This document shows positions 28,256-37,276 of a stretch of DNA of 64,000 nt, in pieces. How positions within the stretch are numbered: position 1 is the first letter of the stretch; each line of letters opens with the position of its first letter. The position numbers were made by a program, and so were the translations under genes. The stretch spans positions 1-64,000 of the forward strand of contig NZ_JASHKR010000007.1 in assembly GCF_030056815.1 (NCBI RefSeq), given 5' to 3'. The notes under the pieces are model-generated. The model was not told the origin of the DNA, made no database searches, and saw only the letters and a program-made list of their open reading frames with translations. Source of the stretch: Rhodococcus sp. IEGM 1379. Lineage in GTDB: Bacteria > Actinomycetota > Actinomycetes > Mycobacteriales > Mycobacteriaceae.

Positions 28256-28480
28256 TTAGCGGTTGATGACGGTGTACGGGTGCACGTAAGGAAGTGACTC
28301 CACCGGCACGGGGAAGGTGGTGTCGTCGCCGAACGGTGAAAGTCCACCTGAGCGGGTCGATGACAATTCGGTCACTGCGTGATCTCCGTCTGCAGTTTCC
28401 GGCCATCCTGGATCTACATAGTGCTGCTTCGAATTGTTGGCCACGAAGCCATTTTGACAGGACGCCGTTACGCAGTACAT
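28256..28480 (-). CDS. Small conserved protein (Rv0863-like)
   Basis: A 74-aa protein, function unknown. It starts MYCVTASCQNGFVANN and contains GGLSPFGDDTTFPVPVESLPYVHPYTVINR-like content (GGLSPFGDDTTFPVPVES, PYVHPYTVINR). The position between rpfA and the large helicase-like gene matches Rv0863. No signal peptide or membrane helix. Two Cys residues near the start. Divergent from the 28505 gene with only 24 bp between the starts, so their promoters overlap. Confidence 0.65.
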   Translation of the reverse strand: MYCVTASCQNGFVANNSKQHYVDPGWPETADGDHAVTELSSTRSGGLSPFGDDTTFPVPVESLPYVHPYTVINR

Positions 28481-28504
28481 ACCAGGTCTCTAATCTGATA
28501 GGCG

Positions 28505-30829
28505 ATGACCGAAATACGTGGCACCTCGACGAGCAATTCCCGAGCTGACAGCCTGACCGAATGGCTGTCGGCCCGCACTGACGCCGAGTTGACGGAACTG
28601 CTACGTCTGCGGCCCGACCTCGCGGTACCTCCGCCCAGCACAATGGTGGTTCTCGGCGGGCGTGCGCAGCAGCGTGCGTCGGTCAGTCGGGCAGCTGACG
28701 AGCTGGACACGCTCGATTTCGGGATCCTCGAACTGATGGCTCTGGCCGGGGCCGAGGAAACGCCGATGTCGCGCAAGGAGTTGAACGACGCTCTCGCCGA
28801 ACGCGCCCTCACCGGCAAGGGCAAGGTCACCAAGAAGGCCGTCGACGCTTCTCTCGCGAAGATGCGCGCGGCTGCGCTGATCTGGGGCACGGATCCGATC
28901 AGCATGGTCCCGGCTGTCATCGACAGCATTCCGTGGAGGGTCGGCCGAGCTCTCGAACCCGTCGAGTCCATGTCGGAAGCCGAGATCACCGCGGCACTGA
29001 ACGCGCTCGAGAAGCGTGAGCGCGACCTGCTCGAGACTCTGGCCAATTCCAGCCCCATCGGCAGAACCCGCGACGCCGCTCCGGAGACCCCCGCAGACCG
29101 CCCGGTACAGAAGTTACTTGCAGCCGGCTTGCTCCGCTGGCTGGACGAGCAGACGGTGGAACTACCGGCAACTGTGCGTCAAGCGATCCGCGGTGAACCT
29201 GTCTTCGATCCGACCACCCTCACTGCGCCGGTCATCACGGGCGACAAGCTCAAGCCGGCCGACGTCAATGCTGCGGCAGCCGGCGAGGCCCTCGAACTGG
29301 TTCGCCAGAGCGAAAAGGTTGTTGCCGTGCTCGGCGCGGCACCCGCTCCCGCATTGCGGGCCGGTGGTCTGGGCGTACGCGAACTCCGTCGCATCGCGAA
29401 GGCTGCCGAACTCGACGAGAGCCGCGTCAACTTGGTAGTCGAGCTTCTCTCGGCAGCCGGGCTAATCGCCAGCGGGACACCCGACCCGACTCCGAGCGTC
29501 GACACCTCGGACGACTACTGGACGCCGACGGTGGCTGTGGACGGCTGGCTCAACGCCACTACGGCGCGCCGGTGGGAGGTCCTGGCGTCTGCCTGGATCG
29601 ACGTTGCCCGGGTTCCCTGGATGATCGGGATGCGTGATCCGTCAGACAAGCCGATAGCGGCGCTGGCCGAAGAAGGCCGCGCGCCTTCCGCACCTCGCGA
29701 CCGTGCGTCGGTTCTGGGGTTGTTGGCCGAACTCGACAGCGGCCAGAGCGCGTCGCCCGCCGAGGTCAGTCGTCTGCTGGCGTGGCGGCATCCGCGGCGG
29801 AGCGGACGCCTTCGGACGTTGGCCGTCGAGAACACACTGGCCGAGGCGTCGGCGCTCGGATTGGTCGCTCGGGGTGCCCTGAGTTCGCCGGGTCGCGCAA
29901 TGCTCCATGGCGGCGACGCCGAAGCCGAGATGGCGGCAGTGTTGCCCAAGCCCATCGATTACTTCCTCGTCCAAGCGGACTTGACCTTGGTGGCCCCCGG
30001 CCCGCTGGTGGCGGACCTGCTCGAGCAGGTGACGTTGGTAGCGGATATCGAATCGGCTGGCTCGGCATCGATGTATCGCATCACCGAGGGCAGCATCCGG
30101 CGGGCACTCGATGCCGGGTTGACTGCGACAGAACTACAGACGATGTTCAGCACCAAATCCAAAACACCTGTCCCTCAATCACTTTCATATCTCATCGACG
30201 ACGTCGCGCGTCGGCACGGCCGATTGCGCGCCGGAGTCGCGGCGTCGTTCATCCGATGCGAGGACGCCTCCCTCCTGGCGGAAGTACTGGCGTCCGCTGT
30301 CGCGGAATCGTTGGCCCTGCGGGCACTCGCCCCCACTGTCGCCGTATCCCAGGCTCCACTTCGGGAAGTACTCGCAGAGTTGCGAGCCGCCGGGTTTGCG
30401 CCGGCCGGTGAGGATTCGTCCGGAGCCCTGGTCGATCTGCGACCACGCGGTGCCCGGATACAGAATCGCCGTTTGCGGCAAACGACGCGAACGCAGTCGA
30501 GTCCATCGCCGGAACAACTCGAATCGCTGATACGAACGTTGCGCGCCGGCGACCGGGCGTCCAGCCCCGGCCGTGGCGGTGTTCGAGCGGACGGATCGAG
30601 GGAAAGCAGCGCCGCCGCCATCGCGCTGTTGTCCTCGGCCGCGAGAGCGGGCAAGAGCGTCAACATCGGCTACGTCGACGCCCAAGGAGTGGCTACGCAT
30701 CGGATCGTCGATCCCGTCAGCGTGGGCGGTGGACAGTTGGATGCCTTCGATCCGGCGAGTGGCGCAGTGCGCCGGTTCACACTTCACCGAATTACTTCGG
30801 TGACCCCGATCGACGAAAAAAAGTCGTGA
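28505..30829 (+). CDS. XPB-associated helicase-like protein (Rv0862c-like)
   Basis: A 774-aa protein annotated in relatives as helicase C-terminal or XPB/Ssl2-domain protein. I see no Walker A or DEAH motif. It has winged-helix-like segments (LDFGILELMALAGAEETPMSRKEL; LREVLAELRAAGFAPAGED), a Pro/Arg linker, and a C-terminal WYL-like beta region (SVNIGYVDAQGVATHRIVDPVSVGGGQLDAFDPASGAVRRFTLHRI) at about residues 715-765. Its nearest neighbours are the XPB helicase downstream and rpfA upstream, as in M. tuberculosis. It may be a DNA-binding partner of the XPB helicase; that is an inference. Confidence 0.82.
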   Translation: MTEIRGTSTSNSRADSLTEWLSARTDAELTELLRLRPDLAVPPPSTMVVLGGRAQQRASVSRAADELDTLDFGILELMALAGAEETPMSRKELNDALAERALTGKGKVTKKAVDASLAKMRAAALIWGTDPISMVPAVIDSIPWRVGRALEPVESMSEAEITAALNALEKRERDLLETLANSSPIGRTRDAAPETPADRPVQKLLAAGLLRWLDEQTVELPATVRQAIRGEPVFDPTTLTAPVITGDKLKPADVNAAAAGEALELVRQSEKVVAVLGAAPAPALRAGGLGVRELRRIAKAAELDESRVNLVVELLSAAGLIASGTPDPTPSVDTSDDYWTPTVAVDGWLNATTARRWEVLASAWIDVARVPWMIGMRDPSDKPIAALAEEGRAPSAPRDRASVLGLLAELDSGQSASPAEVSRLLAWRHPRRSGRLRTLAVENTLAEASALGLVARGALSSPGRAMLHGGDAEAEMAAVLPKPIDYFLVQADLTLVAPGPLVADLLEQVTLVADIESAGSASMYRITEGSIRRALDAGLTATELQTMFSTKSKTPVPQSLSYLIDDVARRHGRLRAGVAASFIRCEDASLLAEVLASAVAESLALRALAPTVAVSQAPLREVLAELRAAGFAPAGEDSSGALVDLRPRGARIQNRRLRQTTRTQSSPSPEQLESLIRTLRAGDRASSPGRGGVRADGSRESSAAAIALLSSAARAGKSVNIGYVDAQGVATHRIVDPVSVGGGQLDAFDPASGAVRRFTLHRITSVTPIDEKKS

Positions 30830-30905
30830 CTGGCTTTTTTCTGTAAATGAAGTATGGTCGTGGTCAGTTTGTGATTGCCACACTTCAAAAAACTGAGGAG
30901 CGACA

Positions 30906-31031
30906 ATGGCTGACAAGGCGCCGGGTAAGAACATGAAGAAACCCGCCCAGTCGATCAAGGAACGCCGCGCAGAAAAGCGCGAAAAAGCTGCGGATTCTTC
31001 GGAATTAATTCGCAAGAGAAAGCGGAGCTAA
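30906..31031 (+). CDS. Small basic protein, 41 aa
   Basis: Short gene with a good ribosome-binding site (GAGGAG, 6 bp before the ATG). The product begins MADKAPGKNMKKPAQSIKER and continues as Lys/Arg/Glu-rich helix ending LIRKRKRS; 41 residues, net charge strongly positive. Begins 77 bp after the Rv0862c-like gene. Looks like the small lysine-rich proteins found in many actinobacteria, perhaps nucleic-acid binding. Function not recognised. Confidence 0.7.
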   Translation: MADKAPGKNMKKPAQSIKERRAEKREKAADSSELIRKRKRS

Positions 31032-31266
31032 AAAAAGCCCTTCCTTTTTTACTGACGACAGATTCCATCATGCATTCCGAAACTGACACGCTCAACCACC
31101 TACACGAAACGTTCGACCAGTTCAGGTCCAGTAGCCGCGGCGCAGATCCCCGGTCACGTGGATACGCTGCCGGGATGACACTGGCTGCGGTCTGCGTCCT
31201 CGACGAGAACGCTCGACGGCCCGGAATCCTGTTATCGGGCCGTTCGTAGCACAAAGGATTTCTGCT

Positions 31267-31431
31267 GTGAAAAGAACTATCCATGCCCTCGATCGAATTC
31301 AAACTCGACTCGAATCGGAACTTGATTCGACGCCAGGCGACAGCGAAAAGAATATCGGTTATCGATCCGGAATTTCGGAGGCGATAACTCACGTCATGGA
31401 AATGCGAAAGACAGCAGTGGCCCAGAAATAA
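31267..31431 (+). CDS. Putative small protein, 54 aa
   Basis: GTG-initiated frame preceded by AAAGGA at 9 bp spacing. It encodes a 54-residue, mostly helical polar protein starting MKRTIHALDRIQTRLESEL, containing YRSGISEAITHVMEMRK and ending TAVAQK. A hairpin with terminator features follows 46 bp after the stop. Coding is supported by the ribosome-binding site, the codon use and the terminator only; no family recognised. Confidence 0.55.
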   Translation: MKRTIHALDRIQTRLESELDSTPGDSEKNIGYRSGISEAITHVMEMRKTAVAQK

Positions 31432-31477
31432 ATAATCTCCTCCGCGAGGAATAGTCGTCAACTGTGCCACGTTGACG

Positions 31478-31508
31478 TAGGGGTGTCCGGAAACGGGCAC
31501 CCCTATTT
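31478..31508 (+). terminator. Terminator-like hairpin
   Basis: An 11-bp stem (TAGGGGTGTCC with GGGCACCCCTA, one G-U pair) followed by TTT, downstream of the putative 54-aa gene and upstream of the XPB gene. The rest of 31032-31637 shows no further gene. Confidence 0.55.
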
Positions 31509-31567
31509 CGCGCGGTGTCTTGCCTGTCACTTGGCGTATGCACCGCGTTACCAGGACAATGGCAGGG

Positions 31568-31599
31568 TTGCTGCGCGCAGTACGTGCTGCGCGCAGCAA
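31568..31599. promoter_or_regulatory. Strong hairpin in the 5' leader of the XPB gene
   Basis: Perfect 13-bp inverted repeat TTGCTGCGCGCAG/CTGCGCGCAGCAA with a six-base loop TACGTG, ending 38 bp before the GTG start. It could be an RNA structure in the leader or an operator. No U-tract follows. Confidence 0.55.
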
Positions 31600-31637
31600 T
31601 CGCGACACCGCCACATCCGCTACACCAGGAGGATTTC

Positions 31638-33296
31638 GTGACCGACGGACCGTTGATCGTCCAATCCGACAAGACTCTGCTCTTGGAGGTCGATCACGAG
31701 CGCGCGGGCGAGGCCCGGCAGGCTATCGCGCCCTTCGCTGAGCTCGAGCGAGCCCCCGAGCACGTCCACACTTATCGGATCACCCCCCTGGCGCTGTGGA
31801 ATGCGCGCGCTGCCGGACATGATGCCGAGCAGGTTGTCGATGCGCTCGTGTCGTTCTCCCGCTTCGCGGTTCCCCAGCCGCTGCTGGTCGACATCGTCGA
31901 CACGATGGCCCGGTACGGCCGTCTGCAGTTGGTGAAGAGCCCGGTCCACGGCCTGATCTTGATCAGCCTCGACCGCGCAGTTCTCACCGAGATCATGCGG
32001 CACAAGAAGATCGCGCCGATGCTCGGCGAGAAGGTCGACGACGACACCGTCATCGTCCATCCGAGTGAACGTGGCCGCCTCAAGCAGATGTTGCTCAAGG
32101 TGGGCTGGCCCGCCGAGGACCTCGCCGGTTACGTCGACGGCGAGGCTCATCCCATCGAGCTTGCCTTCGAGGAAGGCCATTGGGAGCTGCGCGACTACCA
32201 GCAGATGGCTGCGGATTCGTTCTGGGCCGGCGGTTCGGGCGTCGTCGTACTCCCTTGTGGCGCAGGCAAGACCATGGTGGGCGCGGCTGCCATGGCAAAG
32301 GCCAAGGCAACCACTCTCATCCTGGTCACCAATACCGTCGCCGGGCGTCAGTGGAAGCGTGAGCTCATCGCACGGACGTCACTCACCGAAGAAGAAATCG
32401 GCGAGTACTCGGGTGAGCGCAAGGAAATTCGACCCGTCACGATCGCGACGTACCAGGTCATCACGCGTCGAACGAAGGGTGAGTACAAGCACCTCGAACT
32501 GTTCGACTCCCGAGACTGGGGCTTGGTAATCTACGACGAGGTGCACCTCCTCCCCGCCCCCGTGTTCCGCATGACGGCGGATCTACAGTCGCGTCGACGC
32601 CTCGGCCTGACCGCGACGTTGGTGCGTGAGGACGGCCGCGAGGGCGACGTCTTCTCACTGATCGGCCCCAAGCGGTACGACGCTCCGTGGAAGGACATCG
32701 AGGCACAGGGGTGGATTGCTCCGGCTGACTGTGTCGAGGTGCGTGTGACGATGACCGATGCCGAGCGTATGGCGTATGCGGTCGCCGAGCCCGAGGAACG
32801 GTACAAGCTGTGCTCGACAGCGCACACCAAAGTTGCTGTCGTGAAGTCGATTCTGGCCAAGCATCCCAACGCGCCGACGTTGGTGATCGGTGCGTACCTC
32901 GATCAGCTCGATGAACTCGGCGAGGAATTGAACGCTCCGGTAATCAAGGGTTCGACCAAGAACAAGGAACGCGAGATCCTCTTCGATCAGTTCCGCAACG
33001 GGGAGATTCAGACCCTGGTGGTGAGCAAGGTCGCCAACTTCTCGATCGACCTTCCGGAAGCATCTGTTGCCGTTCAGGTTTCGGGAACCTTCGGCTCACG
33101 CCAGGAAGAGGCACAGCGCCTCGGCCGACTGTTGCGCCCCAAGCACGACGGCGGACAGGCTCACTTCTATTCGGTGATCTCACGCGACACTCTCGACGCC
33201 GAGTACGCGGCGCACCGTCAGCGTTTCCTCGCGGAGCAGGGCTACGCCTACCGAATTACCGACGCCGACGACCTGCTGGGTCCGGCCATTGGATAA
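31638..33296 (+). CDS. ercc3: DNA repair helicase XPB (Ercc3-like)
   Basis: A 552-aa SF2 3'-5' DNA helicase. N-terminal damage-recognition-like domain (about residues 1-170), then Walker A PCGAGKT (206-212), Walker B DEVH (300-303), motif III LTATLVREDG with an RED-like loop, and the C-terminal helicase half with QRLGRLLRPK (motif VI). Matches mycobacterial Rv0861c, active in vitro as a helicase but with a poorly known repair role. The GTG start follows AGGAGG. Preceded by a hairpin and the Rv0862c-like gene. Confidence 0.95.
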   Translation: MTDGPLIVQSDKTLLLEVDHERAGEARQAIAPFAELERAPEHVHTYRITPLALWNARAAGHDAEQVVDALVSFSRFAVPQPLLVDIVDTMARYGRLQLVKSPVHGLILISLDRAVLTEIMRHKKIAPMLGEKVDDDTVIVHPSERGRLKQMLLKVGWPAEDLAGYVDGEAHPIELAFEEGHWELRDYQQMAADSFWAGGSGVVVLPCGAGKTMVGAAAMAKAKATTLILVTNTVAGRQWKRELIARTSLTEEEIGEYSGERKEIRPVTIATYQVITRRTKGEYKHLELFDSRDWGLVIYDEVHLLPAPVFRMTADLQSRRRLGLTATLVREDGREGDVFSLIGPKRYDAPWKDIEAQGWIAPADCVEVRVTMTDAERMAYAVAEPEERYKLCSTAHTKVAVVKSILAKHPNAPTLVIGAYLDQLDELGEELNAPVIKGSTKNKEREILFDQFRNGEIQTLVVSKVANFSIDLPEASVAVQVSGTFGSRQEEAQRLGRLLRPKHDGGQAHFYSVISRDTLDAEYAAHRQRFLAEQGYAYRITDADDLLGPAIG

Positions 33297-33328
33297 ACAC
33301 GGTTTTGTAACGAGTTTCAGCAATTAGC

Positions 33329-33342
33329 TGGACGTACGTCCA
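33329..33342. promoter_or_regulatory. Palindromic operator TGGACGTACGTCCA
   Basis: Perfect 14-bp palindrome lying directly upstream of a TATGGT -10-like box (33351) and 55 bp before the start of the secreted hydrolase. TetR proteins often use operators of this type. The cognate regulator is not obvious in the window. Confidence 0.55.
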
Positions 33343-33396
33343 TTTGTCGGTATGGTGCCCCGTGTCACAGTTGTGTTCAACGGCCGGGAGTCATGC

Positions 33397-35484
33397 ATGC
33401 GCTCAATTACACGTCTACGTGGTCGACCGGGCGGAGTCGTTGCACTTCTGACGGCTTCGCTGCTCACCACGACGTTGCTCGTCGCGGTCACCGGCGTCGG
33501 CACCGCAGCCCCGAGCGCCCCGGACAACACGGTGTATCAGCTGGCCAACGGCTGCTACGCCGTGCAGAGCGCGTCCGGCGACTTCGTAGGACGCGACGCC
33601 GCCGGGTACCGGGCGGATCGAGCGTCCGCCGACGAGGCTGAACCGTTCCGACTCCACGCGGCGCAACTCGGCCGGTTCATGTTCTACGGCACAGACGGAT
33701 CGATGCTGGCCCACGACGGAGCCGACACTGTGGTCGCCACTGCGGCCGCAACTCCGATGACGGACTGGACGGTGATGTCCAGCGACGAAAACTTTGTCCT
33801 CACCGCCACCACCAACGGCCGACAGCTGGTCAGCCGTGACAATGCCTTGGCGATGACCGAACCCGGCAGCCAACCGGATACCGGTTCGTTCACCCTGGTT
33901 CCTCGTACCGGCTGTGCCGATTTCCCGGAATCCGAAGTCAATGCCACCGGCAATCCTTCCGAGATCGGCCCCAACGGCGAAGTACGCGGATTCATCGACA
34001 CACACGTACACATGAATGCTTCCGAGTTCATGGGCGGAAACCTGCACTGCGGAAGGCCTTTCGATCCTCAGGGTGTTACCGCGGCACTGGTCGACTGCCC
34101 GGACCACCAGCCCAACGGCTTGCCCGCTCTCCTGGAAAACGTTCTCTCCTACGGCAACCCGTTCGAAACCCACGACACCACCGGTTGGCCTACGTTCGCG
34201 GATTGGCCGGCCCAGGACTCGCTGACCCACGAGCAGACGTACTACAAGTGGGTCGAGCGGGCGTGGCGCGGCGGACTGCGTATCTTCACCAATCTCTTTG
34301 TAGCCAACCGTGTTCTGTGCGAGCTGTATCCCAGTAAGCGCAATCCGTGTAACGAGATGGAAACGGTACGCATTCAGGCCGAGCAGACCCGTGAACTCCA
34401 GGACTACATCGACGCGCAGTACGGCGGGCCAGGACGCGGCTGGTTCCGTATCGTGAGCTCCCCTGCCGAGGCCAGGCAGGTTGCCGCCGACGGAAAGCTT
34501 GCCGTCACATTGGGCGTCGAGATTTCGGAGCCGTTCGGTTGTTCCCTCCGCAACGGTGTAGCGCAGTGCGACGAAAACGACATCGACCAAGGTTTGGACG
34601 AACTCTACGATCTGGGTGTCCGGCAGATGATCGTGACGCACAAATTCGACAATGCGCTCGGTGGTACTCGCTTCGACGGAGGCATTACCGGAGTTGCCGT
34701 CAATATCGGTAACTACCTGGGCACCGGAGAGTTCTGGCAGTCCGAGCCGTGCCAAGGTGTCGCCGAGGACAACGAGCTGCCCACCAAGGTGGACGGCGCC
34801 CAAAATCTGATCGGGATGCTTCCGCCCGGCGTGACCCTCCCGGTGTACCCGGCCGGCCCGCAATGTAATTCACGCGGACTGACCTCGTTGGGCGAGCACA
34901 TGATCCAGGGTTTGATGGACCGCGGAATGATCGTCGACATCGACCATTTGAGTGTCAAGGCTGCTGACGACGCCCTCACCATGCTCGAAGCTGCCCACTA
35001 CTCGGGTGTCGTGTCGAGCCACAGTTGGAGTGACTCCAGCTACTACAAGAGGATCTACGCGCTCGGCGGATTCGTAGCGCTCTATGCCGGTCAACTCGAT
35101 TCGTCCGATCCAGAATCCAAGGAAAAGGGCTTCATCGAGCAGTGGCGAGAAGCTCGGGCAATGCGTAGTGACGACTACTACTTCGGTTTCGGATACGGCG
35201 CCGACACCAACGGGTTCGGGCCCCAGGCCGCGCCACGAGGCGATGCGGACGTCAATCCCCTTCAGTACCCGTACACCGCATTCGACGGCACCGTCATGGA
35301 CAAGCAGCGTGCCGGAACCCGCGTCTTCGACGTCAATACCGACGGTGTCGCGCAGTACGGACTGATTCCCGACTGGATTGCCGACATGCGTATCGCGGGT
35401 GGGCCTGACGGTGACACGATCATCGACGATATGAGCCGCGGCGCCGAGGCCTACCTGCAGATGTGGGAGCGAGCGCGGAACTAG
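33397..35484 (+). CDS. Secreted amidohydrolase-fold metallohydrolase
   Basis: A 695-aa exported protein. Signal peptide about residues 1-38 (ends VGTAAPSAP). Residues 45-185 resemble a beta-trefoil/fascin-like binding domain. The rest is a TIM-barrel metallo-hydrolase related to membrane dipeptidases (peptidase M19): FIDTHVHMN near 204 (HxH), MIVTHKFDN, MIVDIDHLS and VSSHSWSDSS supply metal ligands. Often labelled coagulation factor 5/8-type protein in databases. Substrate unknown. The ATG at 33397 has GGGAG at 6 bp. Ends in a terminator at 35492. Confidence 0.82.
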   Translation: MRSITRLRGRPGGVVALLTASLLTTTLLVAVTGVGTAAPSAPDNTVYQLANGCYAVQSASGDFVGRDAAGYRADRASADEAEPFRLHAAQLGRFMFYGTDGSMLAHDGADTVVATAAATPMTDWTVMSSDENFVLTATTNGRQLVSRDNALAMTEPGSQPDTGSFTLVPRTGCADFPESEVNATGNPSEIGPNGEVRGFIDTHVHMNASEFMGGNLHCGRPFDPQGVTAALVDCPDHQPNGLPALLENVLSYGNPFETHDTTGWPTFADWPAQDSLTHEQTYYKWVERAWRGGLRIFTNLFVANRVLCELYPSKRNPCNEMETVRIQAEQTRELQDYIDAQYGGPGRGWFRIVSSPAEARQVAADGKLAVTLGVEISEPFGCSLRNGVAQCDENDIDQGLDELYDLGVRQMIVTHKFDNALGGTRFDGGITGVAVNIGNYLGTGEFWQSEPCQGVAEDNELPTKVDGAQNLIGMLPPGVTLPVYPAGPQCNSRGLTSLGEHMIQGLMDRGMIVDIDHLSVKAADDALTMLEAAHYSGVVSSHSWSDSSYYKRIYALGGFVALYAGQLDSSDPESKEKGFIEQWREARAMRSDDYYFGFGYGADTNGFGPQAAPRGDADVNPLQYPYTAFDGTVMDKQRAGTRVFDVNTDGVAQYGLIPDWIADMRIAGGPDGDTIIDDMSRGAEAYLQMWERARN

Positions 35485-35491
35485 CTACGCT

Positions 35492-35526
35492 GGTGGTGGT
35501 CCCTGAAAATCTCGGGGACCACCACC
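35492..35526 (+). terminator. Terminator hairpin
   Basis: Perfect 12-bp stem GGTGGTGGTCCC/GGGACCACCACC with an 11-base loop, just after the hydrolase stop. Confidence 0.8.
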
Positions 35527-35554
35527 GCAGTTCCACCTTCGAAGGAATACATCA

Positions 35555-36217
35555 GTGGCTGATTTCGAGTTCACCGTCGACAAAGCTCACGCGAGGTCCG
35601 TCAACGACACGTTGGCCGATGTTCGTCGTCTGCAGATTTCTGCGGTGATCTTCGCCGTGTTGCTGGCTGCCGGAGGAACCTGGCTGATCCTCATCGGCGA
35701 CGTCTGGTCCATCATCGTCGGCGCTGTATTGGTCATCGGCGCCCTCAGTTCGTTGGGCGTTGCGTTGTGGGCTCCTCGCAAGGTCGGTAACGCCGAAAAG
35801 CTGTATCGCGAAAATCCGCTTGTTCCCGCGATCGTCAGCGAAATCCACCCCCGAGCTGCGACGTTGACCGCGCTGATCGACATCGCGAAGCCGTCTGCGA
35901 AAGCCCCCCAGTACGCACTGGTCAGCCGCAATGTCCGGCTCAACCCGAAGTGGAAAGTCGGCAATCGCATTCCGTCGGTAGCCCTGCGCTCCGATCGTTC
36001 CACTCGGAGCAAGGACGCCGTCTGGGAGATGGTCAGCCCGATGCCGATCGAATGGGGAACCAAAGACTCCGCAGTACTCGCCCGAGCGGTGGCAGCGATC
36101 AGCGACAGCGAGTGGAACTTCCTCCAGAGCCGAATCTCTGATTCCGAGGAAGTTCGCACCCACCCCGAACGCCGCGTCCTGGTCGATCCGGCCGACCTCC
36201 CGGACAACCTGCGCTAA
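35555..36217 (+). CDS. Membrane protein, DUF3239-like
   Basis: A 220-aa protein with two adjacent transmembrane helices (about residues 26-48 and 51-70) and a cytoplasmic C-terminal domain of 145 residues (NPLVPAIVSEIHPRAATLTALIDI, ALVSRNVRLNPKWKVGNRIPSVAL). Similar to the DUF3239 family as I recall it from corynebacteria. GTG start with CGAAGGAA upstream. Function unknown. Convergent with the LLM oxidoreductase gene. Confidence 0.72.
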   Translation: MADFEFTVDKAHARSVNDTLADVRRLQISAVIFAVLLAAGGTWLILIGDVWSIIVGAVLVIGALSSLGVALWAPRKVGNAEKLYRENPLVPAIVSEIHPRAATLTALIDIAKPSAKAPQYALVSRNVRLNPKWKVGNRIPSVALRSDRSTRSKDAVWEMVSPMPIEWGTKDSAVLARAVAAISDSEWNFLQSRISDSEEVRTHPERRVLVDPADLPDNLR

Positions 36218-36229
36218 CGCTGTTTTTAT

Positions 36230-37216
36230 CTAGCGGAGGGCCGGCAGTACTTCGCGTTCGAACAATTCGATGCCCGATGTGTCGTAGGCAGCCTCGGGGA
36301 AGTAGAAGATTCCGTATTCGAGCCCTTGCGCTTTGAGTACCGACAGATTCTCGATGATTTGTTCGGGAGTTCCCACTGCCGGCATACCGCGGAAGGCGTC
36401 CAGCGACGCGTCGGCCGCGGCCTCACCGACCAGCGGCGTCAGACGAGACTTCAGCGTTTCCAGTCGCTGCGTTACTTCGGCCTCCGTTGCACCGATGGCG
36501 ACGTTGTAGTTCGCCGAGCGCACGATGGCGTCGAAATCGGTACCCACTGTGTCGCAGTGCTTCTTCAGGATCTCCGACTTGCGGGCAAAAACTTCAGGTG
36601 TGCCGTCGAAGTTAGTGTACTGCGCGTACTTTGCCGCGATCTTCAGCGTGACCTTCTCGCCACCACCGGCGATCCACAAGGGAATTCCTCCCTCCTGCAA
36701 CGGAAGTGGACGGCAGATGGCGCCGTCAACCTGGTAGTACTTGCCGTCCAGCGTCGCAGTGCCCGCAGACCACGCCTGACGGAAAATCTGAATGCCTTCG
36801 TCAAGCCGACCGAGACGTTCACCGGCGGAAGGGAACCCGTAGCCGTAGGCATTCCACTCGTGCTCGTACCAGCCGCCACCGATTCCCATCTCGACGCGAC
36901 CACCGCTGATCAAGTCGGTAGTGGCGGCAACCTTGGCCAGGTAGGCCGGGTTGCGGTAACCCATGGCCGTACACATCTGGCCGAGCCGGATGCTCGACGT
37001 CGATGCGGCAAGCGCAGCCATCAGAGTCCACGCCTCATGCGTGGCTTCTTCCGTCGGAGCCGGGACTGTATGGAAGTGGTCGTACACCCAGACCGATTCC
37101 CACGGGCCCGCTTCGGCACGCAGCGTGAAATCACGCATAACCTCCCATTGCTGAGCGGGGTCGATGCCGACCAGGTCGAGACGCCAGCCTTGAGGTACGA
37201 ACAGTCCGAATCGCAT
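36230..37216 (-). CDS. LLM-class F420-dependent oxidoreductase
   Basis: A 328-aa luciferase-like TIM-barrel flavin/F420 enzyme. Typical blocks: FGLFVPQGWRLDL at the N-terminus, WVYDHFHTVP near residue 43, IRLGQMCTAMGYRNPAYLAKVAATTDLISGGR-type content (GYRNPAYLAKVAAT), GGGWYEHEWNAYGYGFPS, IPLWIAGGGEKVTL. It belongs to the actinobacterial TIGR03560-like subgroup that probably uses cofactor F420. Substrate unknown. Divergent from the SigJ-like gene. Confidence 0.87.
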   Translation of the reverse strand: MRFGLFVPQGWRLDLVGIDPAQQWEVMRDFTLRAEAGPWESVWVYDHFHTVPAPTEEATHEAWTLMAALAASTSSIRLGQMCTAMGYRNPAYLAKVAATTDLISGGRVEMGIGGGWYEHEWNAYGYGFPSAGERLGRLDEGIQIFRQAWSAGTATLDGKYYQVDGAICRPLPLQEGGIPLWIAGGGEKVTLKIAAKYAQYTNFDGTPEVFARKSEILKKHCDTVGTDFDAIVRSANYNVAIGATEAEVTQRLETLKSRLTPLVGEAAADASLDAFRGMPAVGTPEQIIENLSVLKAQGLEYGIFYFPEAAYDTSGIELFEREVLPALR

Positions 37217-37276
37217 GTGGCGAGACTACCTATCTCCGGGCAGGTTGTGCGCGTGGAATCTCACTAGACTCGAAGA

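Noticed and set aside
30185-31015. Minus-strand frame across the end of the Rv0862c-like gene
   Set aside because: Shadow; plus-strand coding has a better start, ribosome-binding site and family resemblance.
33415-34863. 482-aa open frame on the minus strand
   Set aside because: Antisense of the secreted metallohydrolase, which has a signal peptide and metal motifs.
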